Shown: positions 33,218 to 40,616 of the stretch, piece by piece
Layout of the letters: every line of letters begins with the position of its first letter
Numbering within the stretch: the stretch's first letter is position 1
Assembly (NCBI GenBank): GCA_963697915.1
Contig: OY969103.1
Location: forward strand, 1,612,001 to 1,676,000
Origin: VRUE01 sp963697915
Lineage (GTDB): Bacteria; Actinomycetota; Thermoleophilia; Solirubrobacterales; 70-9
Length of the DNA stretch: 64,000 nucleotides
Reading direction: 5' to 3'
Made by a program: the position numbers and the translations under genes
Notes under the pieces: generated by a model
The model's input: the letters and a program-made list of their open reading frames with translations, nothing else
Databases searched by the model: none
Told to the model about the DNA's origin: nothing

Positions 33218-33409
33218 CTAGGCTTCGCCCGGCTCGAGGGGGCGGAAGTCGGTCGTCCGCGCTCCGCAGACCGGGCAGAACCAATCTTTGGGAATGTCCT
33301 CGAAGGCGGTTCCCGGGGGGATGCCGCCGTCTGGATCGCCGATCGCAGGGTCGTAGATGAACCCGCAGCTGTCGCAGATCCAGAGCGTCGCCTCACTCGT
33401 TGCAGTCAT
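33218..33409 (-). CDS. Rubredoxin
   Basis: The 63-residue protein has the two iron-binding CxxC knuckles, WICDSCGFIYDPAIGDPDGG and DWFCPVCGARTTDF, 30-odd residues apart, with PPGTAFEDIP between. Rubredoxins carry one Fe(Cys)4 and transfer single electrons. ATG at 33409 follows TAAGCT by seven bases, suggesting leaderless transcription. It is upstream of the GMC gene by 18 bases, so the two are likely co-transcribed. Confidence 0.95.
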   Translation of the reverse strand: MTATSEATLWICDSCGFIYDPAIGDPDGGIPPGTAFEDIPKDWFCPVCGARTTDFRPLEPGEA

Positions 33410-33429
33410 ATGAGGAAGCTTAGTGAGGC

Positions 33430-33996
33430 TCAGGGGCCCGTGAAGTCGACCGAGACCGGCTCGCGCTCGGCGGCGTCCTCGATCTCGAAGAACTCGCGCT
33501 CCTCGAAACCGCCCTGCTTGGCGATGATCGAGGCGGGGAACTGCTGGATGTCGGTGTTGTAGGCCTGCACGTTGGAGTTGTAGATGCGCCGCGAGGCCTG
33601 GATTTCGTCCTCGAGCTCGGAGAGGCTGCGGCTCAGCTGCTGGAAGTTCTCGGTCGCGCGCAGGGTCGGGTAGTTCTCGGCGACGGCGCGCAGGTCGGTC
33701 AGCGCCCCGGTCAGCTGCTGCTCGGCCTGGGCGGTGTCGCCGACGCTCTGCGCCGACATCGCCTCGGCGCGGGCTTTGGTCGCTTTCTCGAAGACCTCGC
33801 TCTCGTGCGCGGCGTAGCCCTTGACCGTCTCGACCAGGTTGGGGACGAGGTCGTGGCGCCGCTTGAGCTGGATGTCGATCCCGCTCCAGGACTCGTCGAC
33901 CCGGTTGCGCGCCGCGATCAGCGAGTTGCGCTTGGAGACGTAGTAGAGGACCGCGATGACGACGATCACCACGATCACGATGAGAGCGATGGTCAC
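33430..33996 (-). CDS. LemA family protein
   Basis: The 188-residue protein has one N-terminal transmembrane helix (IALIVIVVIVVIAVLYYVSK) and then the LemA motif RNRVDESWSGIDIQLKRRHD, LVPNLVETVKGYAAHESEVF and LRAVAENYPTLRATENFQQL. LemA proteins are helical and membrane-anchored with the bulk outside or inside depending on annotation; function is poorly defined. The GTG at 33996 is chosen because TAGGAT lies seven bases upstream; the ATG at 34005 overlaps that box. It diverges from the gene at 34076. Confidence 0.92.
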   Translation of the reverse strand: MTIALIVIVVIVVIAVLYYVSKRNSLIAARNRVDESWSGIDIQLKRRHDLVPNLVETVKGYAAHESEVFEKATKARAEAMSAQSVGDTAQAEQQLTGALTDLRAVAENYPTLRATENFQQLSRSLSELEDEIQASRRIYNSNVQAYNTDIQQFPASIIAKQGGFEEREFFEIEDAAEREPVSVDFTGP

Positions 33997-34075
33997 GCTG
34001 ATCATCCTAACCCAGACGTGCCTCGACTTAGGGACCCATATGGACCTTTAACTTGAGGCACGTAGGATCGCCGGC

Positions 34076-34747
34076 GTGAGCGCCAAGGGAGAAGCGGGGG
34101 AATGGGCGGAGATCGTGCGCCGTTACGGCGAGCGGCGCGGGGTGACCTACGAGCCGGTGGGCGGGATCAACCCGGTCGACGGCCCGGTGGCGCTCTGCGT
34201 CGGCGGCACAAACCGGCTCACCGGCGAGCTCGCCGAGGGCTTCTGGGGATCGAGCTGCGACGCCGACGAGCGCGAGGAGGGCGGCTTCTTCGGCAAGGCG
34301 GTCCTTCCTGGCGCGATCCTCGCCAAGTCCCACATGCCCGACCTCGCCAGCGTCGTCCCCACCTTCAACGTCGAGTCGGTCGAGGGCCACGAGGTGATCA
34401 CCCAGCGCTTCGCCCGCAAGGTCGAGTTCGAGTCGATCGACTTCAACCGCCGCTTCATCGCCACCGTCCCGAGCGAGTACGACCCGGTCAAGCTGCGCGA
34501 GCTGTTCAGTCCCGGCTTTCTCTCCTGGACGACGACGATGACCGGTGAGATCGACTTCGGCGTCAACGACCGCCAGCTCTGGTTTCTCTGGCGCCTGCAC
34601 GAGCGCAGCGAGGCCGAGCTGAAGGAGGCGCTGAAAAACGCCGGGCAGCTGTTCAGGCGGCTGCAGGCGGAGATGGACGAGAGCGGCATCAACACCTACC
34701 CGCCCGGCCCCTGGCACGCCGGGCTGGAGCTCTTCCCGAGCGCTTAG
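34076..34747 (+). CDS. Hypothetical protein beside LemA
   Basis: I do not recognise this 223-residue protein. It appears soluble, mixed alpha/beta, without a signal peptide. Recurrent features are GPVALCVGGTNRLTGELAEG, an acidic DADEREEGGFFGKAV, and a central FESIDFNRRFIATVPSEYDP followed by KLRELFSPGFLSW, and a C-terminal helix-rich ERSEAELKEALKNAGQLFRR. The central part loosely resembles DUF3137 proteins, which are often beside lemA, but this is a guess. GTG at 34076 follows TAGGAT by seven bases. Its last four bases overlap the Nudix stop on the other strand. Confidence 0.75.
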   Translation: MSAKGEAGEWAEIVRRYGERRGVTYEPVGGINPVDGPVALCVGGTNRLTGELAEGFWGSSCDADEREEGGFFGKAVLPGAILAKSHMPDLASVVPTFNVESVEGHEVITQRFARKVEFESIDFNRRFIATVPSEYDPVKLRELFSPGFLSWTTTMTGEIDFGVNDRQLWFLWRLHERSEAELKEALKNAGQLFRRLQAEMDESGINTYPPGPWHAGLELFPSA

Positions 34748-35388
34748 GCGGGGTAGTCGGGGTCGCCGGGGAGGACGACCCGGTGGTCGCCCTCGCTGCC
34801 GATCACCTTGGGCAGGATCGGCTCGACGGTGAGGCCGCGGTGCCCCTCGATCACCTCCGCCGAGGTCCGGTAGGAGAGCAGTGACTCGAGCTGCTTGACG
34901 GTCGGGAAGGCGATCACCAGCTCGCCGGCCGCGTGCGCGTCGAGCGCCGCCTGCGGCTCGAACCAGCGCGCCTCGGTCGTCTCGACGCCGTCGGGGACGG
35001 GCGGTGTGTGGGCGGGGGCGAGGGCGAGGAAGAACCAGGCGTCGAAGCGGCGTGAGACCACCTCGGGCGTGATCCAGCGCGAGAACAGGATCAGCTCCTC
35101 GTCGGCGCCGAGGGCGATGCCGGCCTCCTCGTGCAGCTCGCGCACGGCGCAGGTGCGGTAGCCCTCCTCGCCGGTCCCGTCCTCGGGGTCGACGCCGCCG
35201 CCGGGAAAGACCCAGACCCCGGGCATGAAGTTCGCTTTCTCGGTCCGCTTCAGAAGCAGCACCTCGAGTGCCCGATCCTCGTGCTTGCCACCGCGCCGCA
35301 GCAACACCACCGAGGCCGACGGCCGCGGCACTGACGGTTCACCCAAGTTCGGCGCCTCCGCTGGTCCCAGTGTTCTCCCCTCGTCCAT
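34744..35388 (-). CDS. Nudix hydrolase
   Basis: The 214-residue protein has a Nudix fold at about 18-170. The box is recognisable as WVFPGGGVDPEDGTGEEGYR, CAVRELHEEAGIALGADEEL; the RELHEEAG core carries the metal-binding Glu residues, and the gap after the first Gly is a few residues longer than the strict consensus. Nudix enzymes cleave nucleoside diphosphates linked to other groups; CoA pyrophosphatases look similar. ATG at 35388 lies six bases after TAGTGT on this strand. It diverges from the HTH-NTase pair. Confidence 0.88.
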   Translation of the reverse strand: MDEGRTLGPAEAPNLGEPSVPRPSASVVLLRRGGKHEDRALEVLLLKRTEKANFMPGVWVFPGGGVDPEDGTGEEGYRTCAVRELHEEAGIALGADEELILFSRWITPEVVSRRFDAWFFLALAPAHTPPVPDGVETTEARWFEPQAALDAHAAGELVIAFPTVKQLESLLSYRTSAEVIEGHRGLTVEPILPKVIGSEGDHRVVLPGDPDYPA

Positions 35389-35415
35389 GGGGCAACACTA
35401 ACTCAGTTCGAGGTT

Positions 35416-35443
35416 TGTTATCGAAAACGCTAACATTGGTAAG
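35416..35443 (+). promoter_or_regulatory. Leaderless promoter and operator-like repeat of the HTH-NTase pair
   Basis: TAACAT (35431-35436) is seven bases before the GTG at 35444. TGTTA (35416-35420) and TAACA (35431-35435) form an inverted repeat 10 bases apart, so repressor binding there would cover the -10 box. The region is notably A+T-rich for this chromosome. Confidence 0.5.
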
Positions 35444-35797
35444 GTGATTACAAGGTCACAAGCCCTGACCAGCGCGCCGGGTGCCTCGCCGGTGGCCGAG
35501 ATCTGGCGTGCCAGCGGACTACGGCAAGCCGAGCTCGCGCGGCGCGCCGGGTTGCCGCGATCGGTCCTCAACGCCTACATCCGCGGTGGGCGTAGGCCCC
35601 GGGCCGACGCCCTGCAGCGGATCGCCGCCGCCGCCGGGATGGAGCTGCGCATGGCCCGACGAACGCCCCCGGTCGATGCCGAGGAGGCGGGCCGGCGGCT
35701 GGTGCAGGTGCTCGAGCTCGCCGAGGCATTGCCTTTCGAGCCCCGCGAGAAGCTCGAGTTCCCGGGGCTGCCGAGGGCTGCGAGGGCGGCGGCATGA
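35444..35797 (+). CDS. XRE-type helix-turn-helix protein, candidate antitoxin
   Basis: The 117-residue protein carries an XRE/Cro-type HTH at about residues 15-65, with IWRASGLRQAELARRAGLPR as the first helices and VLNAYIRGGRRPRADALQRI as the recognition part and following helix. The C-terminal ~45 residues (VDAEEAGRRLVQVLELAEAL) are helical and probably contact the partner. The start GTG follows a TAACAT box. It overlaps the next gene by four bases (ATGA). An HTH plus nucleotidyltransferase pair is a known toxin-antitoxin arrangement. Confidence 0.82.
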   Translation: MITRSQALTSAPGASPVAEIWRASGLRQAELARRAGLPRSVLNAYIRGGRRPRADALQRIAAAAGMELRMARRTPPVDAEEAGRRLVQVLELAEALPFEPREKLEFPGLPRAARAAA

Positions 35798-36336
35798 GCG
35801 AGCTGGTCGAGAAGCTCTTCACCATCCACGACGCGCTTGCGGAGGCCGGCCTGGCCCATGCCTTCGGCGGCGCGATCGCGCTCGCCTACTGCACCGCCGA
35901 GCCGCGCGGCACGCGTGATCTCGACGTCAACATCTTCACTGGCGCCGGCAACGCCGAGCGTGCCCTCGCGGCGCTGCCCAGCGCGGTCACGGTAACTCCG
36001 GAGAACGTCGCCAAGGTGCTTCGCGACGGGCAAGATCGGCTCGACTGGGACGGCACGCCGATCGATGTCTTCCTCAACAACGTCCCGTTCCACGAGGCCG
36101 TTGCCGAGCGCGTCGTCTGGGTGCCGCTGGCCGGCCGCGAAGTGCCGGTTCTCGATTGCGCCTCGCTGGTCGTCTTCAAGGCGCTCTTCAACCGCACCAA
36201 AGACTGGGCAGACATCGAGGCTGTCGCCGAACGCAGCCCCGATCAGGTCGAAGCTGCCGCGGCTGCGGTCGCGACGCTGGTCGGTGAGGGCGACCCTGCC
36301 TGCGAGCGGCTGGCGGAGATCGTCGCCGCCGGATAG
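35794..36336 (+). CDS. Nucleotidyltransferase-fold protein, candidate toxin
   Basis: The 180-residue protein has the minimal nucleotidyltransferase signature: FGGAIALAYCTAEPRGTRDL followed by DVNIFTG, where the Asp pair in DLD fits the catalytic hDxD motif and the GG starts the fold. A second acidic residue occurs in DWDGTPIDVFLN. It resembles AbiEii/MNT-type toxins but is shorter than AbiEii. The 4-base overlap with the HTH gene is typical of such pairs. Its last 94 bases lie opposite bioA. Toxicity is inference. Confidence 0.75.
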   Translation: MSELVEKLFTIHDALAEAGLAHAFGGAIALAYCTAEPRGTRDLDVNIFTGAGNAERALAALPSAVTVTPENVAKVLRDGQDRLDWDGTPIDVFLNNVPFHEAVAERVVWVPLAGREVPVLDCASLVVFKALFNRTKDWADIEAVAERSPDQVEAAAAAVATLVGEGDPACERLAEIVAAG

Positions 36337-37604
36337 GCCGCCTCGATCGACTCGGTGGTGATCGCGACCAGGCGACGCAGCTCCTCTTCGCTGATCGAGA
36401 GCGGTGGCATGAGGACGACGACGTCGCCCAGGGGGCGGATGATCGCGCCGCGCTTGCGGGCCTCGAGCGTGACCCGGTGGCCGAGGCGCAGGCCCGGGTC
36501 GTGAGCGCCGAGGTCGATGCCGACCATGACGCCGCGGCGGCGAATCTCCGCCACCTCGGGCATTGCCGCGACCTCGTCGAGCAGCTCCTCGAGCAGGGCG
36601 ATCTTCGGCTGCAGACGCTCCAGCGTGCGCTCTTCCTCGAAGGCGTCGAGGCTGGCCAGGGCGGCGGCGCAGGCGAGCGGATTGCCGGTGTAGGTGTGGC
36701 CGTGGAAGAAGGTCCGTGCCTCTTCTGGGGTGCCGAGGAAGCCCTCGTAGATGCGCTCGGTGGCCATCGTCGCCGCCAGCGGCAGGTAGCCGCCGGTGAG
36801 GCCCTTGGCGAGGCAGAGCAGGTCGGGGGCGACGCCCTCGTGCTCGCAGGCGAACATCGTCCCGGTGCGGCCGAACCCGGTCGCGACCTCGTCGCAGATC
36901 ATCAGCACGCCGTAGCGGTCGCAGAGCTCGCGGGCGTCGCGCAGGTAGCCGGACGGGTGGACGATCATCCCGGCGGCGCCTTGGACCAGCGGCTCGAGGA
37001 TCAGCGCCGCGATCTCTTCTTCGTGGGTCGAGAGGACCCGCTCCAGGTCGGCGGCGTCGCCGGGCTCGGCGGCGTGGGCCTGGAAGAGCAGCGGCCGGTA
37101 GGTGGCGTGGAAGAGGTCGATGCCACCGACCGAGACCGAGCCGAGGGTGTCGCCGTGGTAGCCCTCGCGCAGGTGGGCGAAGGCGGTGCGGCGCCGGTGC
37201 TGGCCGCCGCGCTGCTGCTGGAACTGGAAGGCCATCTTGAGCGCGATCTCGGTCGCGGTCGAGCCCGACTCCGAGTAGAAGACGCGGGAGAGCCCGGGCG
37301 GGGCGATCTCGACCAGGCGCGCCGCCAGCTCGGCGGCGCCGGGGTGGGTGAGGCCGAGCATCGTCGAGTGGGCGAGCTTGCCGAGCTGCTCGCCGACGGC
37401 CGCGTCGATCCCCTCGTGCCGGTGGCCGTGGACGTTGCACCAGAGCGAGGAGACGCCGTCGAGGTAGCGCCGGCCCTCGGCGTCGATCAGGTATGTCCCC
37501 TCACCGCGCTCGATCACCACCTGCTCTTCCTCGACCCAGCTCTGCTGCTGGGTGAACGGGTGCCAGAGGTGGTCCCGGTCGAGCTGCGCGTGATCCAGCG
37601 CCAT
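36243..37604 (-). CDS. bioA: Adenosylmethionine-8-amino-7-oxononanoate aminotransferase
   Basis: The 453-residue enzyme makes diaminopelargonic acid in biotin synthesis. It starts near DRDHLWHPFTQQQSWVEEEQ, the BioA substrate motif. SESGSTATEIALKMAFQFQQ, LICDEVATGFGRTGTMFACE and LLCLAKGLTGGYLPLAATMA (PLP Lys in AKG) are class-III aminotransferase features. ATG at 37604 is chosen over an upstream one at 37664 because TAAGGT is eight bases before it. The last ~24 residues (SRSQAGSPSPTSVATAAAAA) come from the 94-base overlap with the NTase gene and look non-conserved. It is separated by ~5 kb from bioBFD. Confidence 0.94.
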   Translation of the reverse strand: MALDHAQLDRDHLWHPFTQQQSWVEEEQVVIERGEGTYLIDAEGRRYLDGVSSLWCNVHGHRHEGIDAAVGEQLGKLAHSTMLGLTHPGAAELAARLVEIAPPGLSRVFYSESGSTATEIALKMAFQFQQQRGGQHRRRTAFAHLREGYHGDTLGSVSVGGIDLFHATYRPLLFQAHAAEPGDAADLERVLSTHEEEIAALILEPLVQGAAGMIVHPSGYLRDARELCDRYGVLMICDEVATGFGRTGTMFACEHEGVAPDLLCLAKGLTGGYLPLAATMATERIYEGFLGTPEEARTFFHGHTYTGNPLACAAALASLDAFEEERTLERLQPKIALLEELLDEVAAMPEVAEIRRRGVMVGIDLGAHDPGLRLGHRVTLEARKRGAIIRPLGDVVVLMPPLSISEEELRRLVAITTESIEAAYPAATISASRSQAGSPSPTSVATAAAAAST

Positions 37605-37667
37605 CGGGCCCGACCTTAAAGTGAGCCGCGGCGGCAAATGCGGCGCCGAACGTGCGATATTCACAGA

Positions 37668-37697
37668 ATGTTACATCGAACGATGTAACATCGCCCG
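37668..37697 (+). promoter_or_regulatory. 24-bp perfect palindromic operator over a leaderless promoter
   Basis: ATGTTACATCG, AA, CGATGTAACAT spans 37668-37691 with 11 perfect base pairs. The last six bases, TAACAT (37686-37691), are a candidate -10 six bases before the ATG at 37698. A TetR/FadR-like dimer binding here would block the desaturase operon. No such regulator is adjacent. Confidence 0.65.
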
Positions 37698-38795
37698 ATG
37701 GCAGAGCGAGGGGCTACGCCGCAGGTTTCCACCATCAGGCGACGGGCCCTGCGGGCCGTCCGCGCCTTCTTCACCCCCCTTCTGCCGGACGATTATTTGG
37801 AGCTGATCAATCCGCTCTGGTCTACCCAGGAGCTGCGTGGCCGGATCGAGCGGATCGAGCCGGAGACCCCCGATGCCGTCAGCGTGCTGATCCGTCCAGG
37901 TCACGAGTGGACGGGCCACAAGCCCGGCCAGTACCTGCGGATCGGGGTCGTCGTCGACGGGGTCCATCACTGGCGCGCCTACTCGCTGACCTCGGAGCCG
38001 GAGCGCTCCGATCGGTGCATCGGAATCACCCCGCAGCTGGTCGATTCCGGCAAGGTCTCCCCGTATCTGGTCCGTCAGGCCCGACCCGGCACGATCGTCC
38101 GGCTGGGCGGCGTCGAAGGAACCTTCGTGTTGCCCGAGCCCCTGCCGGAGAAGCTGCTCTTCATCAGCGCCGGCAGCGGCATCACGCCGATCATGAGCAT
38201 GCTGCGCAGCCTCGACCGCCGCGACGCCATCGCCGACGTCGTCCACATCCACTCCGCGCGGAGCGAGGACCGGGTGATCTTCGGCGACCAGCTGCGCGAT
38301 ATCGATCGCAGGCACGAGGGGGTGGATCTGCGCCTACGGCTGACCGGGGCCCGGGGCCGGATCTCCCCCGGCGACCTCGACCAGCTCTGTCCGGACTGGC
38401 GCCAGCGCCACACCTTTCTCTCTGGGCCGGCGGAGATGCTCGAGGCGATGAGCGGTCACTGGGAGCGCGAGGGAGACAGGCAGCTGCTCGCGATGGAGCG
38501 CTTCCAGCCGGTGATCGGAGGCGATCCCGGCGAAGGTGAGGGCGGCACGGTGTTCTTCGCCAAGAGCAGGGTAGAGGCGGTGTGCGATGGAGGCACCCCG
38601 ATCCTGGTCGGCGGCGAGGAGGCCGGTGCGATCCTGCCCTTCGGCTGTCGGATGGGCATCTGCCATACCTGCGTCGGCAAGCTGCGGGCGGGACAGGTGC
38701 GCGACCTGCGCACGGGGGAGGTGCATGGCGCGGAGGGGGAGACGGTCCGTACCTGCGTCAACGCGCCCGAAGGACCGATCGAGATCGAGCTTTGA
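37698..38795 (+). CDS. Ferredoxin reductase-like flavoprotein with C-terminal 2Fe-2S domain
   Basis: The 365-residue protein is an oxygenase-type reductase. After a ~45-residue lead, an FAD domain begins ELRGRIERIEPETPDAVSVL with GHKPGQYLRIGVVVDGVHHW and RAYSLTS. The NAD(P) domain has LLFISAGSGITPIMSMLRSL. The C-terminal plant-type ferredoxin has Cys in PFGCRMGICHTCVGKLRAGQ and a distal Cys in RTCVNAPEG. It resembles M. tuberculosis Rv3230c, the partner of desaturase DesA3. The next gene is that desaturase, 15 bases downstream. Confidence 0.93.
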   Translation: MAERGATPQVSTIRRRALRAVRAFFTPLLPDDYLELINPLWSTQELRGRIERIEPETPDAVSVLIRPGHEWTGHKPGQYLRIGVVVDGVHHWRAYSLTSEPERSDRCIGITPQLVDSGKVSPYLVRQARPGTIVRLGGVEGTFVLPEPLPEKLLFISAGSGITPIMSMLRSLDRRDAIADVVHIHSARSEDRVIFGDQLRDIDRRHEGVDLRLRLTGARGRISPGDLDQLCPDWRQRHTFLSGPAEMLEAMSGHWEREGDRQLLAMERFQPVIGGDPGEGEGGTVFFAKSRVEAVCDGGTPILVGGEEAGAILPFGCRMGICHTCVGKLRAGQVRDLRTGEVHGAEGETVRTCVNAPEGPIEIEL

Positions 38796-38810
38796 ACCAG
38801 AAAGGGAACG

Positions 38811-40040
38811 ATGAACGCAACCATCACTGAGGTCGAGAGCCCGCTTGCACACCTCTCCGCGGACCAGATCGAGGAGCTGGGCCGGGAGTTCGATGCGATC
38901 CGGGACCGCGTCCGCGCCGATCTCGGCGATCGCGACCGGCGCTACATCGAAAGCATGATCGAGATGCAGCGACGCCTCGCCGTGATTGGCCGGGTGCTGT
39001 TGCTCGCCTCCCGCTACCGGCCGGCTCGCGTGCTCGGCACCGCCTCGCTCTCGATGGCGAAGATCCTCGAGAACATGGAGATCGGCCACAACGTCCTGCA
39101 CGGCCAGTGGGACTGGATGAACGACCCACAGATCAACTCCGCGACCTGGGACTGGGACACCGCCTCGACGGCGGAGGCGTGGAAGCACTCCCACAACTAC
39201 ATCCACCACACCTTCACCAACATCCGCGGCAAGGACAAGGACCTTGGCTACGAGATCATGCGGATCGACCCGCATCAGACGTGGCACCCCGTCTACCTCC
39301 TGCAGCCGCTCTACAACCTCGTGCTGATGGCCTTCTTCGAGTGGGGGGTCGCCTTCCATGACCTCGACTTCGAGGCGATCCGCACCGGGCGGAAGTCAAA
39401 AGCCGAGGTGATGCGGGAGCTGGCCGGGATTCGCCAGAAGGCGCAGAGCCAGATCGTCAAGGACTACGTCGCTTGGCCGCTGCTGAGCGGTCTCGCGATG
39501 GCGGCTCTCGATGCCGGGCGCGAGGTGCGACGGGGCCGCCGGCGCCGCGGCGGGCTCGCCGGGGTCGTGCGAGGCGCCCTCCGCGGCGGCGGCGAGTCCT
39601 TCCGCTCCACCGCTGCCGCGGACGCCACCGCCAACGTGGTCCGCAACGTCTGGGCCTACGCGATCATCTTCTGCGGTCACTTCCCAGACCAGACCTACAC
39701 CTTCGACGCAGCCGAGGTCGAGGACGAGAGCCGCGGCGGCTGGTACGTGCGCCAGCTGGTCGGCGCGGCGAACATCGAGGGCAGCCCGCTGTTCCACGTC
39801 GCCAGCGGCAACCTCGGCTACCAGGTCGAGCACCACCTCTTCCCCGACCTCCCCAGCACCCGCTACGCCGAGGTGGCTCCCCAGGTGAAGGAGATCTGCG
39901 AGCGCTACCGGCTGCCCTACAACAGCGGCCCGCTGGGCCAGCAGCTCGGCATGGTGCAGAGGACGATCCTGCGGCTGGCCTTCCCCGGCGGCTCCCCGCG
40001 CCCCAAGCCGGGCCCCTTCCGGGGCGATGTCCCAAGGTGA
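38811..40040 (+). CDS. Membrane fatty acid desaturase (DesA3-like)
   Basis: The 409-residue membrane protein has three histidine boxes for a di-iron site: HNVLHGQWDWMND, HSHNYIHHTFTNIRG and YQVEHHLFPDLPSTRYAE. These are typical of acyl-CoA/acyl-lipid desaturases of the DesA3 or linoleoyl-CoA type. Hydrophobic stretches lie around 55-75, 165-185 and 220-240. An Arg/Gly-rich insert (~225-265, RRGRRRRGGLAGVVRGALRG) interrupts a usually hydrophobic region and may be a cytoplasmic loop. It likely receives electrons from the adjacent reductase and inserts a cis double bond. Confidence 0.93.
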   Translation: MNATITEVESPLAHLSADQIEELGREFDAIRDRVRADLGDRDRRYIESMIEMQRRLAVIGRVLLLASRYRPARVLGTASLSMAKILENMEIGHNVLHGQWDWMNDPQINSATWDWDTASTAEAWKHSHNYIHHTFTNIRGKDKDLGYEIMRIDPHQTWHPVYLLQPLYNLVLMAFFEWGVAFHDLDFEAIRTGRKSKAEVMRELAGIRQKAQSQIVKDYVAWPLLSGLAMAALDAGREVRRGRRRRGGLAGVVRGALRGGGESFRSTAAADATANVVRNVWAYAIIFCGHFPDQTYTFDAAEVEDESRGGWYVRQLVGAANIEGSPLFHVASGNLGYQVEHHLFPDLPSTRYAEVAPQVKEICERYRLPYNSGPLGQQLGMVQRTILRLAFPGGSPRPKPGPFRGDVPR

Positions 40041-40054
40041 TATAGCTCACACGA

Positions 40055-40103
40055 GCAACTATTGCGCTTGAGAAATAGTTGCGTGAGTGCAACTATCGCT
40101 CGC
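40055..40103 (+). promoter_or_regulatory. Operator sites of the MarR gene
   Basis: GCAACTATT (40055-40063) and AATAGTTGC (40074-40082) are a perfect inverted repeat with 10 bases between. A third half site, GCAACTAT, is at 40089-40096 and includes AACTAT, which is seven bases from the ATG at 40104. The pattern suggests MarR autorepression. Confidence 0.6.
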
Positions 40104-40616
40104 ATGCAAGCGAACGCGACGGGTGGCGCCGGAACCGAGGCTTTAGAGACCGCAGCGCGGCTCAACGCGCTGTTGCGGCACGTCTTCCTCTATGACCGCG
40201 GCAACGTGCTGCGGCTGATCGAGGAGAGCGGGCTCTCGATGACGCAGACCAAGGCCCTGCTCGAGCTCGGTGGGCACGGCGGGGAGGGCGAGTCGCGCCA
40301 GGTCGGCGACCTGGCCGAGACCTTCGGCGTCTCCGTGCCGTCGATGAGCCGCGCGGTCGACGCCCTGGTCAAGGACAGCCTCGCCACCCGGGTCGAGGAC
40401 CCCGACGACCGCCGCGTGCGGCTGGTGGCGATCACCGAGAAGGGCAAGAAGCTGGTCGACACCTTCCTCGTCCTGCGCCAGGCGGGGATGCAGGCGTTCG
40501 CGGAGAGCCTCAGCGCGGCGCAGCGGCGCAAGCTCGACGCCGCGATCGACGCGCTGATGGACCGCGAGGACATCGCCGCCACCTACGGGCACCTGAGGGA
40601 GGTCGGCCAGGCTTGA
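40104..40616 (+). CDS. MarR family transcriptional regulator
   Basis: The 170-residue protein has the MarR winged-helix core (~50-130): GLSMTQTKALLELGGHGGEG, VGDLAETFGVSVPSMSRAVD and the wing DSLATRVEDPDDRRVRLVAI followed by TEKGKKLVD. Helices on both sides form the dimer. The ATG at 40104 is chosen because the upstream in-frame sequence covers the operator repeats. It overlaps the MFS start (TTGA) and probably controls it by binding 40055-40096 and releasing on ligand. Confidence 0.92.
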   Translation: MQANATGGAGTEALETAARLNALLRHVFLYDRGNVLRLIEESGLSMTQTKALLELGGHGGEGESRQVGDLAETFGVSVPSMSRAVDALVKDSLATRVEDPDDRRVRLVAITEKGKKLVDTFLVLRQAGMQAFAESLSAAQRRKLDAAIDALMDREDIAATYGHLREVGQA

